A DNA stretch of 64,000 nt. Source: DAOTXN01 sp034435435 (GTDB lineage: Bacteria; Chloroflexota; Anaerolineae; S140-20). Below the pieces are notes generated by a model that worked only from the letters and a program-made list of their open reading frames with translations, did not search any database and was not told the origin of the DNA. The translations under genes were made by a program, and so were the position numbers. Shown here in pieces: positions 8,667-16,388 of the stretch (position 1 is the first letter of the stretch; each line of letters begins with the position of its first letter). The stretch covers positions 46,104 through 110,103 of the forward strand of contig DAOTXN010000111.1 in assembly GCA_034435435.1 (NCBI GenBank), written 5' to 3'.

Positions 8667-8933
8667 TCAGACCTGCTCGAAATGCTCGGCGTTTACGACA
8701 AAAATGGTCGCCTGGTGATGGCTCGGTTCGGGTGGGCTGCACGCGGCGCGAATCAAGTCAATGACGCTCTGGACTTGCTGCTCGCCTTCGACGCCGATGA
8801 GCAGGGTGACGTTGCCACGTCGCAAAAAGCCGCCCGTGCTCGCCAGGCGCGTCACTCGATAGCCCTGAGTCACGAGCCGATCGATGATCTGACGGTCGTC
8901 AACGTCGCGCACAATCGCAAAAACCATTTTCAT
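8667..8933 (-). CDS. Cyclic-di-AMP receptor, DarA/PstA family (P-II-like)
   Basis: An 88-residue protein beginning MKMVFAIVRDVDDRQI and carrying the family block TRLASTGGFLRRGNVTLLIGVE and the end FVVNAEHFEQV. Length and motifs match the PII-like c-di-AMP receptors (COG3870; PstA/DarA), which are trimeric cytosolic sensors of potassium/osmotic signalling. The TGGF and GN residues of the ligand loop are intact. It sits 12 bp downstream of a second, divergent copy and 20 bp upstream of an MFS transporter, so the three probably form one operon. Confidence 0.85.
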   Translation of the reverse strand: MKMVFAIVRDVDDRQIIDRLVTQGYRVTRLASTGGFLRRGNVTLLIGVEGEQQVQSVIDLIRAACSPPEPSHHQATIFVVNAEHFEQV

Positions 8934-8945
8934 CGGGGCCTCCTC

Positions 8946-9290
8946 CTAAAGCTGCTCAAAGTGTTCGACGTCAAATGCGTAAACCATCGCGCCGCCGATC
9001 TCAGCCTCGATCATCACCGGGGGAGTTTCGAGAAACGGCGCTTCGGCGTGGGCGGGCAGGAATTGCCGCCGCGTACGACAGCAGGTGCGAATGTGTTTTA
9101 ACAGGATCGAGAGGCGCGGTTTTTCCAGGCCGATGAGTAAGGTGACAGTCGCTTCGTGCAACAATCCCCCCCGACTATCAATTTGGGTCACAAAAAAGCC
9201 GTCGCGAGTCAATTGGGCGACCAACTCTCCCGCTTGACTTCCGGCGACGGTGGCAAAGACGAGCTGGTTGATCGATTTATGCGTTGCCAT
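8946..9290 (-). CDS. Divergent DarA/PstA-like protein
   Basis: A 114-residue paralogue of the following gene (QLVFATVAGSQAGELVAQL, TVTLLIGLE, VYAFDVEHFEQL). The ATG at 9290 is supported by AAGGGGGAA immediately before it. The ligand loop is altered: the TGGF of the neighbour reads RGGL and GN reads AT. It also has an insertion of about 20 residues rich in Pro and Ala before the last strand. It may bind another ligand, or form mixed trimers with the intact paralogue. First gene of the minus-strand operon. Confidence 0.75.
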   Translation of the reverse strand: MATHKSINQLVFATVAGSQAGELVAQLTRDGFFVTQIDSRGGLLHEATVTLLIGLEKPRLSILLKHIRTCCRTRRQFLPAHAEAPFLETPPVMIEAEIGGAMVYAFDVEHFEQL

Positions 9291-9529
9291 TTCCCCCTTC
9301 CGTTTGCTGGATGATAATGAATTGCTTGAGCCTGTGGAAAACCAGGATACCACATATCGAGAAAATGGTCCAGCCTGTGCCGTTATGAGATTGTGGCCTG
9401 GTTGCGGCGGGTGCACTCAAGTCTGGCTCAAGGAGAACCGTGCTGCGCTGACATTTCTGGCCGCAAGAGGCTGCATTACATAGCAAAATGACATTTGCGA
9501 TTCAAAGATAGTAACCTGACCAAAATGAT

Positions 9530-9568
9530 ATATCAGGTATTGCCAACTGGTATATTATATGCTATAAT
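9530..9568 (+). promoter_or_regulatory. Promoter and possible operator of the GntR gene
   Basis: TTGCCA (9540-9545) and TATAAT (9563-9568) are 17 bp apart. An imperfect inverted repeat, ATATCAG (9530-9536) with CTGGTAT (9547-9553), straddles the -35 box, where a regulator would block RNA polymerase; autoregulation by GntR is inferred. The region 9291-9623 between the divergent genes is otherwise without genes, and I saw no convincing minus-strand promoter in it. Confidence 0.6.
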
Positions 9569-9623
9569 TTCACTGCTGGTCAGAACCGGTCCATCCCTTG
9601 TGTGCCGCGTGCGGAGTTGGGGA

Positions 9624-10298
9624 ATGTCTCAGCTCGAATTGAATGGCACGTCCAAGAACCGTATTTACACCGAGCTGCGACGCTCCATCATCCTGGGTTA
9701 CCGTCGTCCGGGCGAAAAGCTCGATATTGAGGCGCTGGCCGAAAGCTTTGGCACCAGTGTGACGCCTGCTCGGGATGCCCTTCAGATGCTCAATCAAGAA
9801 GGGTTGGTGATGATCAGGCCCCGCTCCGGTTACTTTGTCACCCGCATCACTTTGAAACAGTTGCACGACATGCTCGAGTTGCGCGAAATCCTCGAAGTCG
9901 CGGCCATTGAGCGGGCAGCCCTCCGCATCACCGATGAGCACATTCAAGAGCTGGCAAGTGTACACGCTGGTTACACGGGTGAGGATGACGAGTCGCGAGA
10001 TCGTTACGCCAGCGAAAACCGGCGCTTTCATTACTTGATTGCTCAGGCGTCGGGAAATCAGGAATTGGCAGATCAGTTGGGGCATCTACACGACCGTCTG
10101 GCGCGCTTTTTGGTGCTCGGGGTCACTCATGAAACGAGCGACCAGCGCCACAGCCGCGTGATTCAAGCCCTGCGCACCCGTGACCCCGCCGTCGCCCGGC
10201 AGGCGATTCTGAACGAGCTCAAAGAAACCCGTGAGGCGACCCTCAAGCGTGTGATCCAAGAGGAAGGCGGCTACTGGCATCTGGGAATGGCCCAGTAG
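9624..10298 (+). CDS. GntR family regulator, FCD-type
   Basis: A 224-residue regulator with an N-terminal winged helix (IYTELRRSIILGYRRPGEKL, then LAESFGTSVTPARDALQML at about 32-50) and a C-terminal FCD helical domain containing the conserved Asn/His ligands (ENRRFHYLIAQASGN, DQRHSRVI). ATG at 9624 follows GGAG and is the first start that gives a normal N-terminus. FCD members usually sense carboxylates or amino acids through a bound metal. Its position at the head of the corrinoid/MttB island suggests control of that island by the substrate or a pathway acid. Confidence 0.88.
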   Translation: MSQLELNGTSKNRIYTELRRSIILGYRRPGEKLDIEALAESFGTSVTPARDALQMLNQEGLVMIRPRSGYFVTRITLKQLHDMLELREILEVAAIERAALRITDEHIQELASVHAGYTGEDDESRDRYASENRRFHYLIAQASGNQELADQLGHLHDRLARFLVLGVTHETSDQRHSRVIQALRTRDPAVARQAILNELKETREATLKRVIQEEGGYWHLGMAQ

Positions 10299-10308
10299 TC
10301 GATCGACG

Positions 10309-10336
10309 TTGTTTGTTCTCGTTTAGCATCTAATAC
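10309..10336 (+). promoter_or_regulatory. Possible promoter for the corrinoid-protein gene
   Basis: TTGTTT (10309-10314) and TAATAC (10331-10336) have a 16 bp spacer and would give a short leader ending in AAGGAGG before the ATG at 10360. The match is only moderate. Confidence 0.35.
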
Positions 10337-10359
10337 AAAAGCAAGGAGGTTCCAAGAAA

Positions 10360-10995
10360 ATGTCGGACATTTTGCAGCAAATGGCTTCAGATTTGTACAA
10401 TGGCGAAGAGGAAAAAGTCGCCGCGTGGGTCCAAAAAGCTTTGGATCAAGGTATGCCGCCTGGCGAGATCCTCGCCGACGGACTTATTGCCGGAATGGAT
10501 CAGGTAGGCAAAGATTTCAAGGCCGGCGATTTGTTCGTGCCCGAGGTGCTCATCGCCGCCCGCGCCATGCAGGCTGGGATGAACGTGTTGCGCCCCTTGC
10601 TGGCCGAGGGCGAAACTCTCAGCGCCGGCAAATTCGTCATTGGCACCGTCAAGGGCGACCTACACGACATTGGCAAGAACCTGGTCAAGATGATGTTGGA
10701 AGGGGCCGGGTTCGAGACCATTGACATGGGTACCGACGTATCGCCGGCTGCGTTCGTGGCCGCCGTGCGCGAGCACAAACCCAACTTGATCGGGATGAGC
10801 GCGTTGCTGACCACCACGATGGTCAATATGAAGGCCACCATCGAAGCGTTGACCGAGGCCGGTCTGCGCGATTCGGTCAAGGTGATGATCGGCGGCGCGC
10901 CGGTGACGGCAGTCTTTGCCCAGCAAATCGGGGCCGACGCCTACGCCCCCGATGCCGCCAGCGCCGTGGACAAGGCCCGCGAACTGGCGGCGTGA
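10360..10995 (+). CDS. Corrinoid (B12-binding) methyltransferase protein, MttC/MtbC-like
   Basis: A 211-residue protein with an N-terminal helical cap (about 1-85) and a Rossmann-like cobalamin domain. The DxHxxG motif is present as Asp100-Leu-His102-Asp-Ile-Gly105; His102 is the lower cobalt ligand. Further family blocks are IGTVKGD, MGTDVSP and MIGGAPVT. The start is fixed by AAGGAGG. In this family the cobalt accepts the methyl group from a substrate-specific MttB-type protein and passes it to an acceptor methyltransferase. It is the only corrinoid protein in the window and must serve the four MttB-like proteins downstream, unless others lie elsewhere. Its end overlaps the aminotransferase. 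Confidence 0.92.
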   Translation: MSDILQQMASDLYNGEEEKVAAWVQKALDQGMPPGEILADGLIAGMDQVGKDFKAGDLFVPEVLIAARAMQAGMNVLRPLLAEGETLSAGKFVIGTVKGDLHDIGKNLVKMMLEGAGFETIDMGTDVSPAAFVAAVREHKPNLIGMSALLTTTMVNMKATIEALTEAGLRDSVKVMIGGAPVTAVFAQQIGADAYAPDAASAVDKARELAA

Positions 10996-12176
10996 AGCGT
11001 GAAACAAGTATGGCATTCGCAGAACGCATCGCACACTTGAGGCCAGAAGGGGCCTACGCCGTGCTGGCCAAAGCCCAGGCGTTGGAGGCCCAGGGCCGTG
11101 AGATCATCCACCTGGAAATCGGTCAGCCCGACTTTGATACCTATGCGCACATCGCGTTGGCAGGCATCCGCGCCATCGCCGCCGGCAAGACGCGCTATAA
11201 TCCGCCAGCGGGCGTCCCGGAGTTTCGCCAGGCGCTGGCCCACGACGCCGGGCGCTGGCGGGGGATGCAATTCAGCCCCGAGCAAATCATCGTCGCGCCG
11301 GGGACCAAGCCGCTGCTTTACTTTCCGATGCTGGCCTTGCTGGAACCAGGCGACGAGGTCATCTATCCCGATCCTGGCTTCCCCAGCTACGCCGCCATCA
11401 TCAAGTTGGTTGGCGCAGCGCCGGTTCCCGTGCCATTGACCCAAGCGCGTGACTTTGACCTGGACCTGGAGGCGTTTGACGCCGCGCTCGGTCCACGCAC
11501 GCGACTGATTCTGCTCAACTCACCCAGCAACCCCACCGGCGGTATTCATTCGCTAGAAACGCTGGAACACGTCGCCCAGGCCGCTCACCAGCGGGACCTG
11601 TGGGTGCTGTCGGACGAAATCTATTTTCGGCTGGTGTATGATGGAGAGGCCCTCAGCATCGCCGGGCTGCCCGGAATGGCCGAGCGCACCATCATCGCGG
11701 ACGGCTTTTCCAAGACTTTTGCGATGACCGGTTGGCGACTGGGTTTTGGGGTGATGCCGGCTGCCCTGGCCGACAAGGTAGGTTTGTTGCTGACTCACGC
11801 CATGGGCTGCACGGCGACCTTTACTCAATATGCCGGAATCGAGGCCGTGCTGGGTCCCCAGGACGACGTGGACGCCGTGCGGGAGGAGTTTCGCCGCCGT
11901 CGCGACGTCATCGTGGCTGGACTGAACGCCATTCCGGGCGTGCGCTGCCCAACGCCGCGGGGGGCTTTTTACGCTTTCCCCAACGTCGCGTCGTTCGGCA
12001 AGACCTCGGCCGAATTGGCCGAATACTTGTTGAACGAGGCTGGGGTAGCGGTGCTGCCGGGCACTTCTTTCGGCAAGCATGGCGAGGGGCATTTGCGTCT
12101 CTCGTATGCCAATTCGCTGGAAAACATCCAAACGGCGCTGGCGCGCATCGCTGAAGCGTTAGCTGCGTTGGAATAA
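10992..12176 (+). CDS. Class I/II PLP-dependent aminotransferase
   Basis: About 394 residues, fold type I. The Schiff-base lysine is in DGFSKTFAMTGWRLGF; NSPSNPTGG and DEIYFRLVYDGE are the usual active-site segments, and the closing Arg lies in HLRLSYANS. It resembles aspartate/aromatic aminotransferases of the AspC group. A GTG at 10992 overlaps the stop of the corrinoid gene (GTGA), suggesting coupled translation; ATG at 11010 is an alternative. Its place directly behind the corrinoid gene implies that an amino acid, probably the demethylated product, is transaminated. Confidence 0.88.
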   Translation: MKRETSMAFAERIAHLRPEGAYAVLAKAQALEAQGREIIHLEIGQPDFDTYAHIALAGIRAIAAGKTRYNPPAGVPEFRQALAHDAGRWRGMQFSPEQIIVAPGTKPLLYFPMLALLEPGDEVIYPDPGFPSYAAIIKLVGAAPVPVPLTQARDFDLDLEAFDAALGPRTRLILLNSPSNPTGGIHSLETLEHVAQAAHQRDLWVLSDEIYFRLVYDGEALSIAGLPGMAERTIIADGFSKTFAMTGWRLGFGVMPAALADKVGLLLTHAMGCTATFTQYAGIEAVLGPQDDVDAVREEFRRRRDVIVAGLNAIPGVRCPTPRGAFYAFPNVASFGKTSAELAEYLLNEAGVAVLPGTSFGKHGEGHLRLSYANSLENIQTALARIAEALAALE

Positions 12177-12270
12177 AAACGGGCTTTTTCGAAGGAGGTG
12201 ATAGGCTTAAGACTCACTGAATTTGGCGCAGTGTTCAAATCGGACAAATCAGTTTAGAGGAGGAGCAAAA

Positions 12271-14010
12271 ATGGAAATCATCAAAAGGATCAAGCGAAAT
12301 GATGTACACGTGTACATCCCCGAGCTGAAGGAGCTCTATCGGCAGGGACGCATCACCCGCCGCGAGTTCCTGCGCAACGCCACGTTGTTGGGCATGTCGG
12401 TGGCCAGCGCCAGCGCCTTTTTGACCGCTTGCGGTGGCGGGGGAGAAAAAGCCACGGCAACCGCGCCGCCCCAACCCACACAAGCAAAGGCAGAACCGAC
12501 CCAAGCGCCCGAGCCAACCGCGGCGCCGGTCGGCGGCCCCAAGCGCGGCGGCACTATTCGCGGCTCTATGCAGGTCATCCGCATCGACCATCCCGCTCGC
12601 TACTCCTGGGTCTACGACTCGAACGTCACCCGCCACGTGTGTGAGTATCTCACGCTCACCGATGGTCTAAACATCACCCACCCTTACCTGTTGGACAAGT
12701 GGGTAGCCAGCGAAGACCTCAAAACCTGGGACTTGCACCTGCGCAAGAACGTCACCTGGAATAACGGCGATGCGTTTACAGCCGACGACGTGGTCTTTAC
12801 GATGAAAGAGTGGCTCAATCCCGACGTCGGTTCTTCGGTCTTGGGGTTGATGAGCTACTTGCAGCCTACCGGCATCGAAAAGGTGGACGACTATTTGGTG
12901 CGCTTGCACCTGGATACCGCCGAAGTCGCCGTGCCGGAGCATCTGTTCCACTATCCGTCTCAGGTGCTGCATCGCAACTTTGAAGGCGACATTGTCGCGC
13001 AGCCCATCGGCACCGGCCCCTTTACGCTCGAGGAGTATTCGGTAGGCGAGCGTGCGGTGCTCAAGCGTCGCCCCGACTACTGGCAGATGGGCGAGGATGG
13101 TCAGCCGCTGCCCTACTTGGACGAGATCATCTACATTGACCAGGGTGAAGATCAGACGGCCGCCGTCACTGCCATCAAGGCCGGACAGGTAGACCACATC
13201 TACGACGTGACTCCGGCCACCTGGGAGGCGTTGAAGGACTTTGCCGGCGTCAAGGTCCACTCTATCGGCACCGCCCGCACGCGCGTGTTGCGCATGCGCG
13301 TGGACATGGAGCCGTGGACCGACAACCGCGTGCGCCAGGCGCTCAAGCTGTGCCAGAACCGCCAAAAGATCCTCGATCTGGCCTACTTTGGCGAGGGCGT
13401 CATCGGTCAGGACCATCACGTGGCGCCGGGTGTGCACCCCGAATACGCCGAGGTTGCCACCCCCGAATACGATCCCGAGCGGGCCAAGGCCCTGTTGGCC
13501 GAAGCGGGCTATCCCGATGGCCTGGACGTCAGCCTGGCAGTTGGCTCTGGCTGGCCAGACGTGGTTGCATACGCCGAGACGCTCAAACAAGACGCTGCTG
13601 CCGGAGGCTTTAACATCACTTTGAACACCATGCCTAACAGCCAGTACTGGGACCTGTGGACCGAAGTGGACCTGGGCATCACTCCCTGGACGCACCGCCC
13701 GTTGGGCACGATGGTGCTTAACCTGGCTTATATCTGCGACGCCGATGGCAACCCGGTGCCGTGGAATGAAAGCCGCTGGTGCGACGAAGAATTCACCAAG
13801 AAACTGGTGCAGGCCAATGGCATCCTGGACGTGGAAGAACGGAGCAAGGTGATGAAGGATCTGGAGCTGATCCAGCAAGAGCGTGGTTCCATCGGGATCG
13901 CCTACTTTTTCACCACCTGGATCATTATGAACAAAGCGGTCCAGAACGTGCATCCACACCCCACAGCCTATGACCTCTGGACGGACATCTGGTTCGATCC
14001 GAATGCCTAG
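12271..14010 (+). CDS. Extracellular solute-binding protein, family 5 (Dpp/Opp type), Tat lipoprotein
   Basis: A 579-residue binding protein. The N-terminus has a twin-arginine motif (TRREFLRN, Arg30-Arg31) before a hydrophobic segment and a lipobox (FLTAC, Cys54), followed by a Gly/Thr/Pro/Ala-rich linker. A folded lipoprotein exported by Tat is therefore likely. The mature part has the family 5 pattern (KNVTWNNGDAFTADDVVFT, IGTGPFTLEEY, DNRVRQALKL). ATG at 12271 follows GAGGAGG. Family 5 proteins bind peptides, but also opines, betaines and other amino compounds. Being in the MttB island, it probably captures the methylated substrate. A perfect Shine-Dalgarno-like AAGGAGGTGAT at 12192-12202 has no start codon at a proper distance. 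Confidence 0.92.
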   Translation: MEIIKRIKRNDVHVYIPELKELYRQGRITRREFLRNATLLGMSVASASAFLTACGGGGEKATATAPPQPTQAKAEPTQAPEPTAAPVGGPKRGGTIRGSMQVIRIDHPARYSWVYDSNVTRHVCEYLTLTDGLNITHPYLLDKWVASEDLKTWDLHLRKNVTWNNGDAFTADDVVFTMKEWLNPDVGSSVLGLMSYLQPTGIEKVDDYLVRLHLDTAEVAVPEHLFHYPSQVLHRNFEGDIVAQPIGTGPFTLEEYSVGERAVLKRRPDYWQMGEDGQPLPYLDEIIYIDQGEDQTAAVTAIKAGQVDHIYDVTPATWEALKDFAGVKVHSIGTARTRVLRMRVDMEPWTDNRVRQALKLCQNRQKILDLAYFGEGVIGQDHHVAPGVHPEYAEVATPEYDPERAKALLAEAGYPDGLDVSLAVGSGWPDVVAYAETLKQDAAAGGFNITLNTMPNSQYWDLWTEVDLGITPWTHRPLGTMVLNLAYICDADGNPVPWNESRWCDEEFTKKLVQANGILDVEERSKVMKDLELIQQERGSIGIAYFFTTWIIMNKAVQNVHPHPTAYDLWTDIWFDPNA

Positions 14011-14027
14011 ATAGAGCGGCAGAGACT

Positions 14028-14067
14028 GGAGATAGAGATAGAGACGCACCGTCTCTATCTCATCTCC
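14028..14067 (+). promoter_or_regulatory. mRNA hairpin between binding protein and permease genes
   Basis: Arms at 14028-14045 and 14051-14067 (GGAGATAGAGATAGAGAC against GTCTCTATCTCATCTCC) pair almost fully, with one bulge and a 5 nt loop. No T-run follows, so it is more likely an mRNA stabiliser or partial attenuator than a full terminator. It would keep binding protein above permease levels. Confidence 0.7.
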
Positions 14068-14117
14068 AAACTATTTGGAGCATCCGCCGCCTGGACCAAT
14101 CAGGGAAGGGGGAACAA

Positions 14118-15425
14118 GTGGCCAAGTTTATCACCCAGCGTCTTGTGACCATGCTCGTCACCATGCTCATCGTCTCGGTCGCCGTCTTTTTAATCTCCGA
14201 GCTGACGCCGGGTGACGTTGCCCGGCACATCTTGGGACCTTTTGCTTCGCCTGAGCAGGTGGATCTCTTTCGCGCCCAACTGGGGCTGAAAGAGCCGCTG
14301 TACTTGCGTTACGTCAACTGGCTGTTTGGCAGCGACTGGCGGGCGTCGAGCAAAACCGGCTATGCATTGGTGCGCCTCTATGACGCTCGCGGCGGCAAGG
14401 CCGAGTGGTGGGCCAACGTAGACGGCACGCTCACGCGTTGGAAGATGAGCGATGGAGAACTCATCACCTACCGCCGGCGCGCCGACGGCGCGGTCGAAAA
14501 GGACGACAGCCCATTTACCGGTTGGAAAACGAACGCAGAGGGCGAGCAGTATTTTTGGGGAATTGACACGGCCAACCACGCCACGCTGTGGAAACGCGGC
14601 ATCGTAGAAACTAAAGTCGGCCCGGCCTCTGCCGGTCGCGCGGCCGTCGAGCAGACCGGCGGCGTCGAGTACATTCCGTTGCAGAGAGGTTTGCTGCGAG
14701 GCGACCCAGGGGTTTCTTTTCGCACCGGGCGCCCGGTGGCCGATACGCTCTTTATCCGCGTGCGCAACTCGCTGCTGCTGGCGGCCATCGCTTTTGTCGT
14801 CGTGATGCCCCTGGCGTTGGTGCTGGGTGTGATTGCGGGCTTAAACGAGGGCAAGCCCATCGACCGCGTTCTGACCATCGGTGGGCTGGCCACAACCGCC
14901 AGCCCCAACTTTGCCACCGGTATTATGTTGATTCTTATCTTTGCGGCATGGCTCGAGGTCTTGCCGGGCGCGGTAGTGCTCTTGGACGACAAGGCCATTT
15001 TCAAAAATCCCGATATGTTGGTATTGCCCGTAGCGACGTTGACCCTGATCGAGTTGGGCTATGTGCTGCGCATCACGCGGGCCAGCATGGTCGAAGTGAT
15101 GAACGCGCCCTATATTCGCACGGCTTTCCTCAAGGGCTTGCCCTATCGGCGCATCGTGGTCAAACACGCACTGCGCAACGCCATGATGGCGCCCATCACC
15201 GTTATTATGCTGCACGTGAACTGGTTGATGGGCGGTATTGTGGTCGTCGAGGTGTTGTTCAGTTTTCCTGGCCTGGGTCAATATCTGCTGGACTCGGCCT
15301 TGTTCAACGACGTTTTTGCCATCGAGGCGGGTGCGATGGTGATGGTGATGCTGGCTGTGGGGACGCAGCTGGTAGCCGACGTTATCTACACCTTTCTCAA
15401 TCCCCGCATTCGCTACACAGACTAG
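14118..15425 (+). CDS. ABC transporter permease, DppB type, with large external insertion
   Basis: A 435-residue permease, against about 310-340 for ordinary DppB proteins. The usual parts are the first helix (VTMLIVSVAVFLISEL), the LGLKEPLYLRYVNWL loop, the GDPGVSF motif, and the C-terminal helices with the EAA-like coupling loop (RTAFLKGLPYRRIVVKHALRNA). Between WLFGSDW (about residue 72) and LLRGDPGVSF (about 195) lies an extra segment of about 120 residues rich in Trp, Asp, Gly and Lys (DGTLTRWKMSDGELITY). It should be exposed outside the cell near the binding protein. The GTG start at 14118 follows GGAAGGGGGAA. Confidence 0.9.
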   Translation: MAKFITQRLVTMLVTMLIVSVAVFLISELTPGDVARHILGPFASPEQVDLFRAQLGLKEPLYLRYVNWLFGSDWRASSKTGYALVRLYDARGGKAEWWANVDGTLTRWKMSDGELITYRRRADGAVEKDDSPFTGWKTNAEGEQYFWGIDTANHATLWKRGIVETKVGPASAGRAAVEQTGGVEYIPLQRGLLRGDPGVSFRTGRPVADTLFIRVRNSLLLAAIAFVVVMPLALVLGVIAGLNEGKPIDRVLTIGGLATTASPNFATGIMLILIFAAWLEVLPGAVVLLDDKAIFKNPDMLVLPVATLTLIELGYVLRITRASMVEVMNAPYIRTAFLKGLPYRRIVVKHALRNAMMAPITVIMLHVNWLMGGIVVVEVLFSFPGLGQYLLDSALFNDVFAIEAGAMVMVMLAVGTQLVADVIYTFLNPRIRYTD

Positions 15426-15439
15426 TCTGGAGACTCAAG

Positions 15440-16366
15440 ATGACGGCGAAGGAAATCGACGTAGGCGGGATTCCCATAACGCGCCCCTCGCGCCGGCAGA
15501 GGTGGCGAGAGGGCCTGTCTATTCTCTGGCGCTCCAAAGTCGCAGTTGTCGGCCTGGCCATCGTGCTCTTTTGGGTATTGGTCGCCATCTTTGCCCCACT
15601 GATCACAAAATACGATCCGAATGTCGAAGACTCAAACGCCAGAAATCAGGGTCCTTCGGCGGCCCACTGGCTGGGTACTGACCATAAAGGGCGCGACCTG
15701 TGGTCACGAGTGGCTTATGGCGGTCAGATTATCCTCATCAAGTGGCCGGTTTCTAACAAGTTTTGGATCCCCGGCGGCGTGGCGCTGTGGGGAGTGTTCA
15801 TCGCCCTGGCAGTGGGCTGTACCTTGGGATTGTTATCGGGTTATTACGGCGGCTGGGTGGACGAGATTGTGATGCGCATTCTGGATGCCATGATGGCCTT
15901 TCCCACCATTTTGCTTTACCTCATCATCATCGCCGCCGTAGGCGCGTCGGCGACCAACGTCGTCATTGCCATCATGATCGCCGGTGCGCCCGGCATCGCC
16001 CGCCTGGTGCGCGGTCTGGCCCTGGATATCCGCACGCGAGATTACATCGCCGCTGCCCAGACCCGGGGCGAGCCTGGATGGTGGATGATGTTTGTCGAAA
16101 TCCTGCCCAATGCCCGCGGTCCCATCATCATTGACGCGATGCTACGGGTGGGTTATGCCATCTTTTCCATCGGCACGCTGGGTTTTCTGGGCCTGGGGTT
16201 GCCGCCCCCGAATCCTGACTGGGGGAGTATGGTGCAGGCCGGCCACGCCCACGTATTCACCAATGCTTGGGGCGTCATCTGGCCAACGGTCGCCATTTCC
16301 TCCCTGGTGGTCGGGCTGAATCTGCTGGCCGACGGCTTGCGTGAAGAGTCGCTGCGGTATCAGTAA
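15440..16366 (+). CDS. ABC transporter permease, DppC type
   Basis: A 308-residue permease with an N-terminal cytoplasmic tail, a first helix (VVGLAIVLFWVLVAIFAPL), the family motif HWLGTDHKGRDLWSRV and the coupling loop ARLVRGLALDIRTRDYIAAA. The end GLNLLADGLREESLRYQ is typical for DppC. It lies 14 bp after DppB and 22 bp before the ATPase gene, completing the membrane part of the importer. ATG at 15440 is the first start compatible with the family N-terminus. Confidence 0.92.
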   Translation: MTAKEIDVGGIPITRPSRRQRWREGLSILWRSKVAVVGLAIVLFWVLVAIFAPLITKYDPNVEDSNARNQGPSAAHWLGTDHKGRDLWSRVAYGGQIILIKWPVSNKFWIPGGVALWGVFIALAVGCTLGLLSGYYGGWVDEIVMRILDAMMAFPTILLYLIIIAAVGASATNVVIAIMIAGAPGIARLVRGLALDIRTRDYIAAAQTRGEPGWWMMFVEILPNARGPIIIDAMLRVGYAIFSIGTLGFLGLGLPPPNPDWGSMVQAGHAHVFTNAWGVIWPTVAISSLVVGLNLLADGLREESLRYQ

Positions 16367-16388
16367 CCTCGGCCTCAATGGAGGTGCT

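Noticed and set aside
8643..8742. Longer N-terminus for the MFS transporter
   Set aside because: It would overlap most of the end of the DarA-like gene and adds a non-family, charged stretch.
10300..10359. Cobalamin riboswitch ahead of the corrinoid gene
   Set aside because: The gap is only about 60 bp and lacks a B12-box-like sequence; too short for the element.
12667..14049. 460-codon minus-strand frame opposite the binding-protein gene
   Set aside because: The plus strand encodes a clear family 5 binding protein; the minus frame has no recognisable domain.
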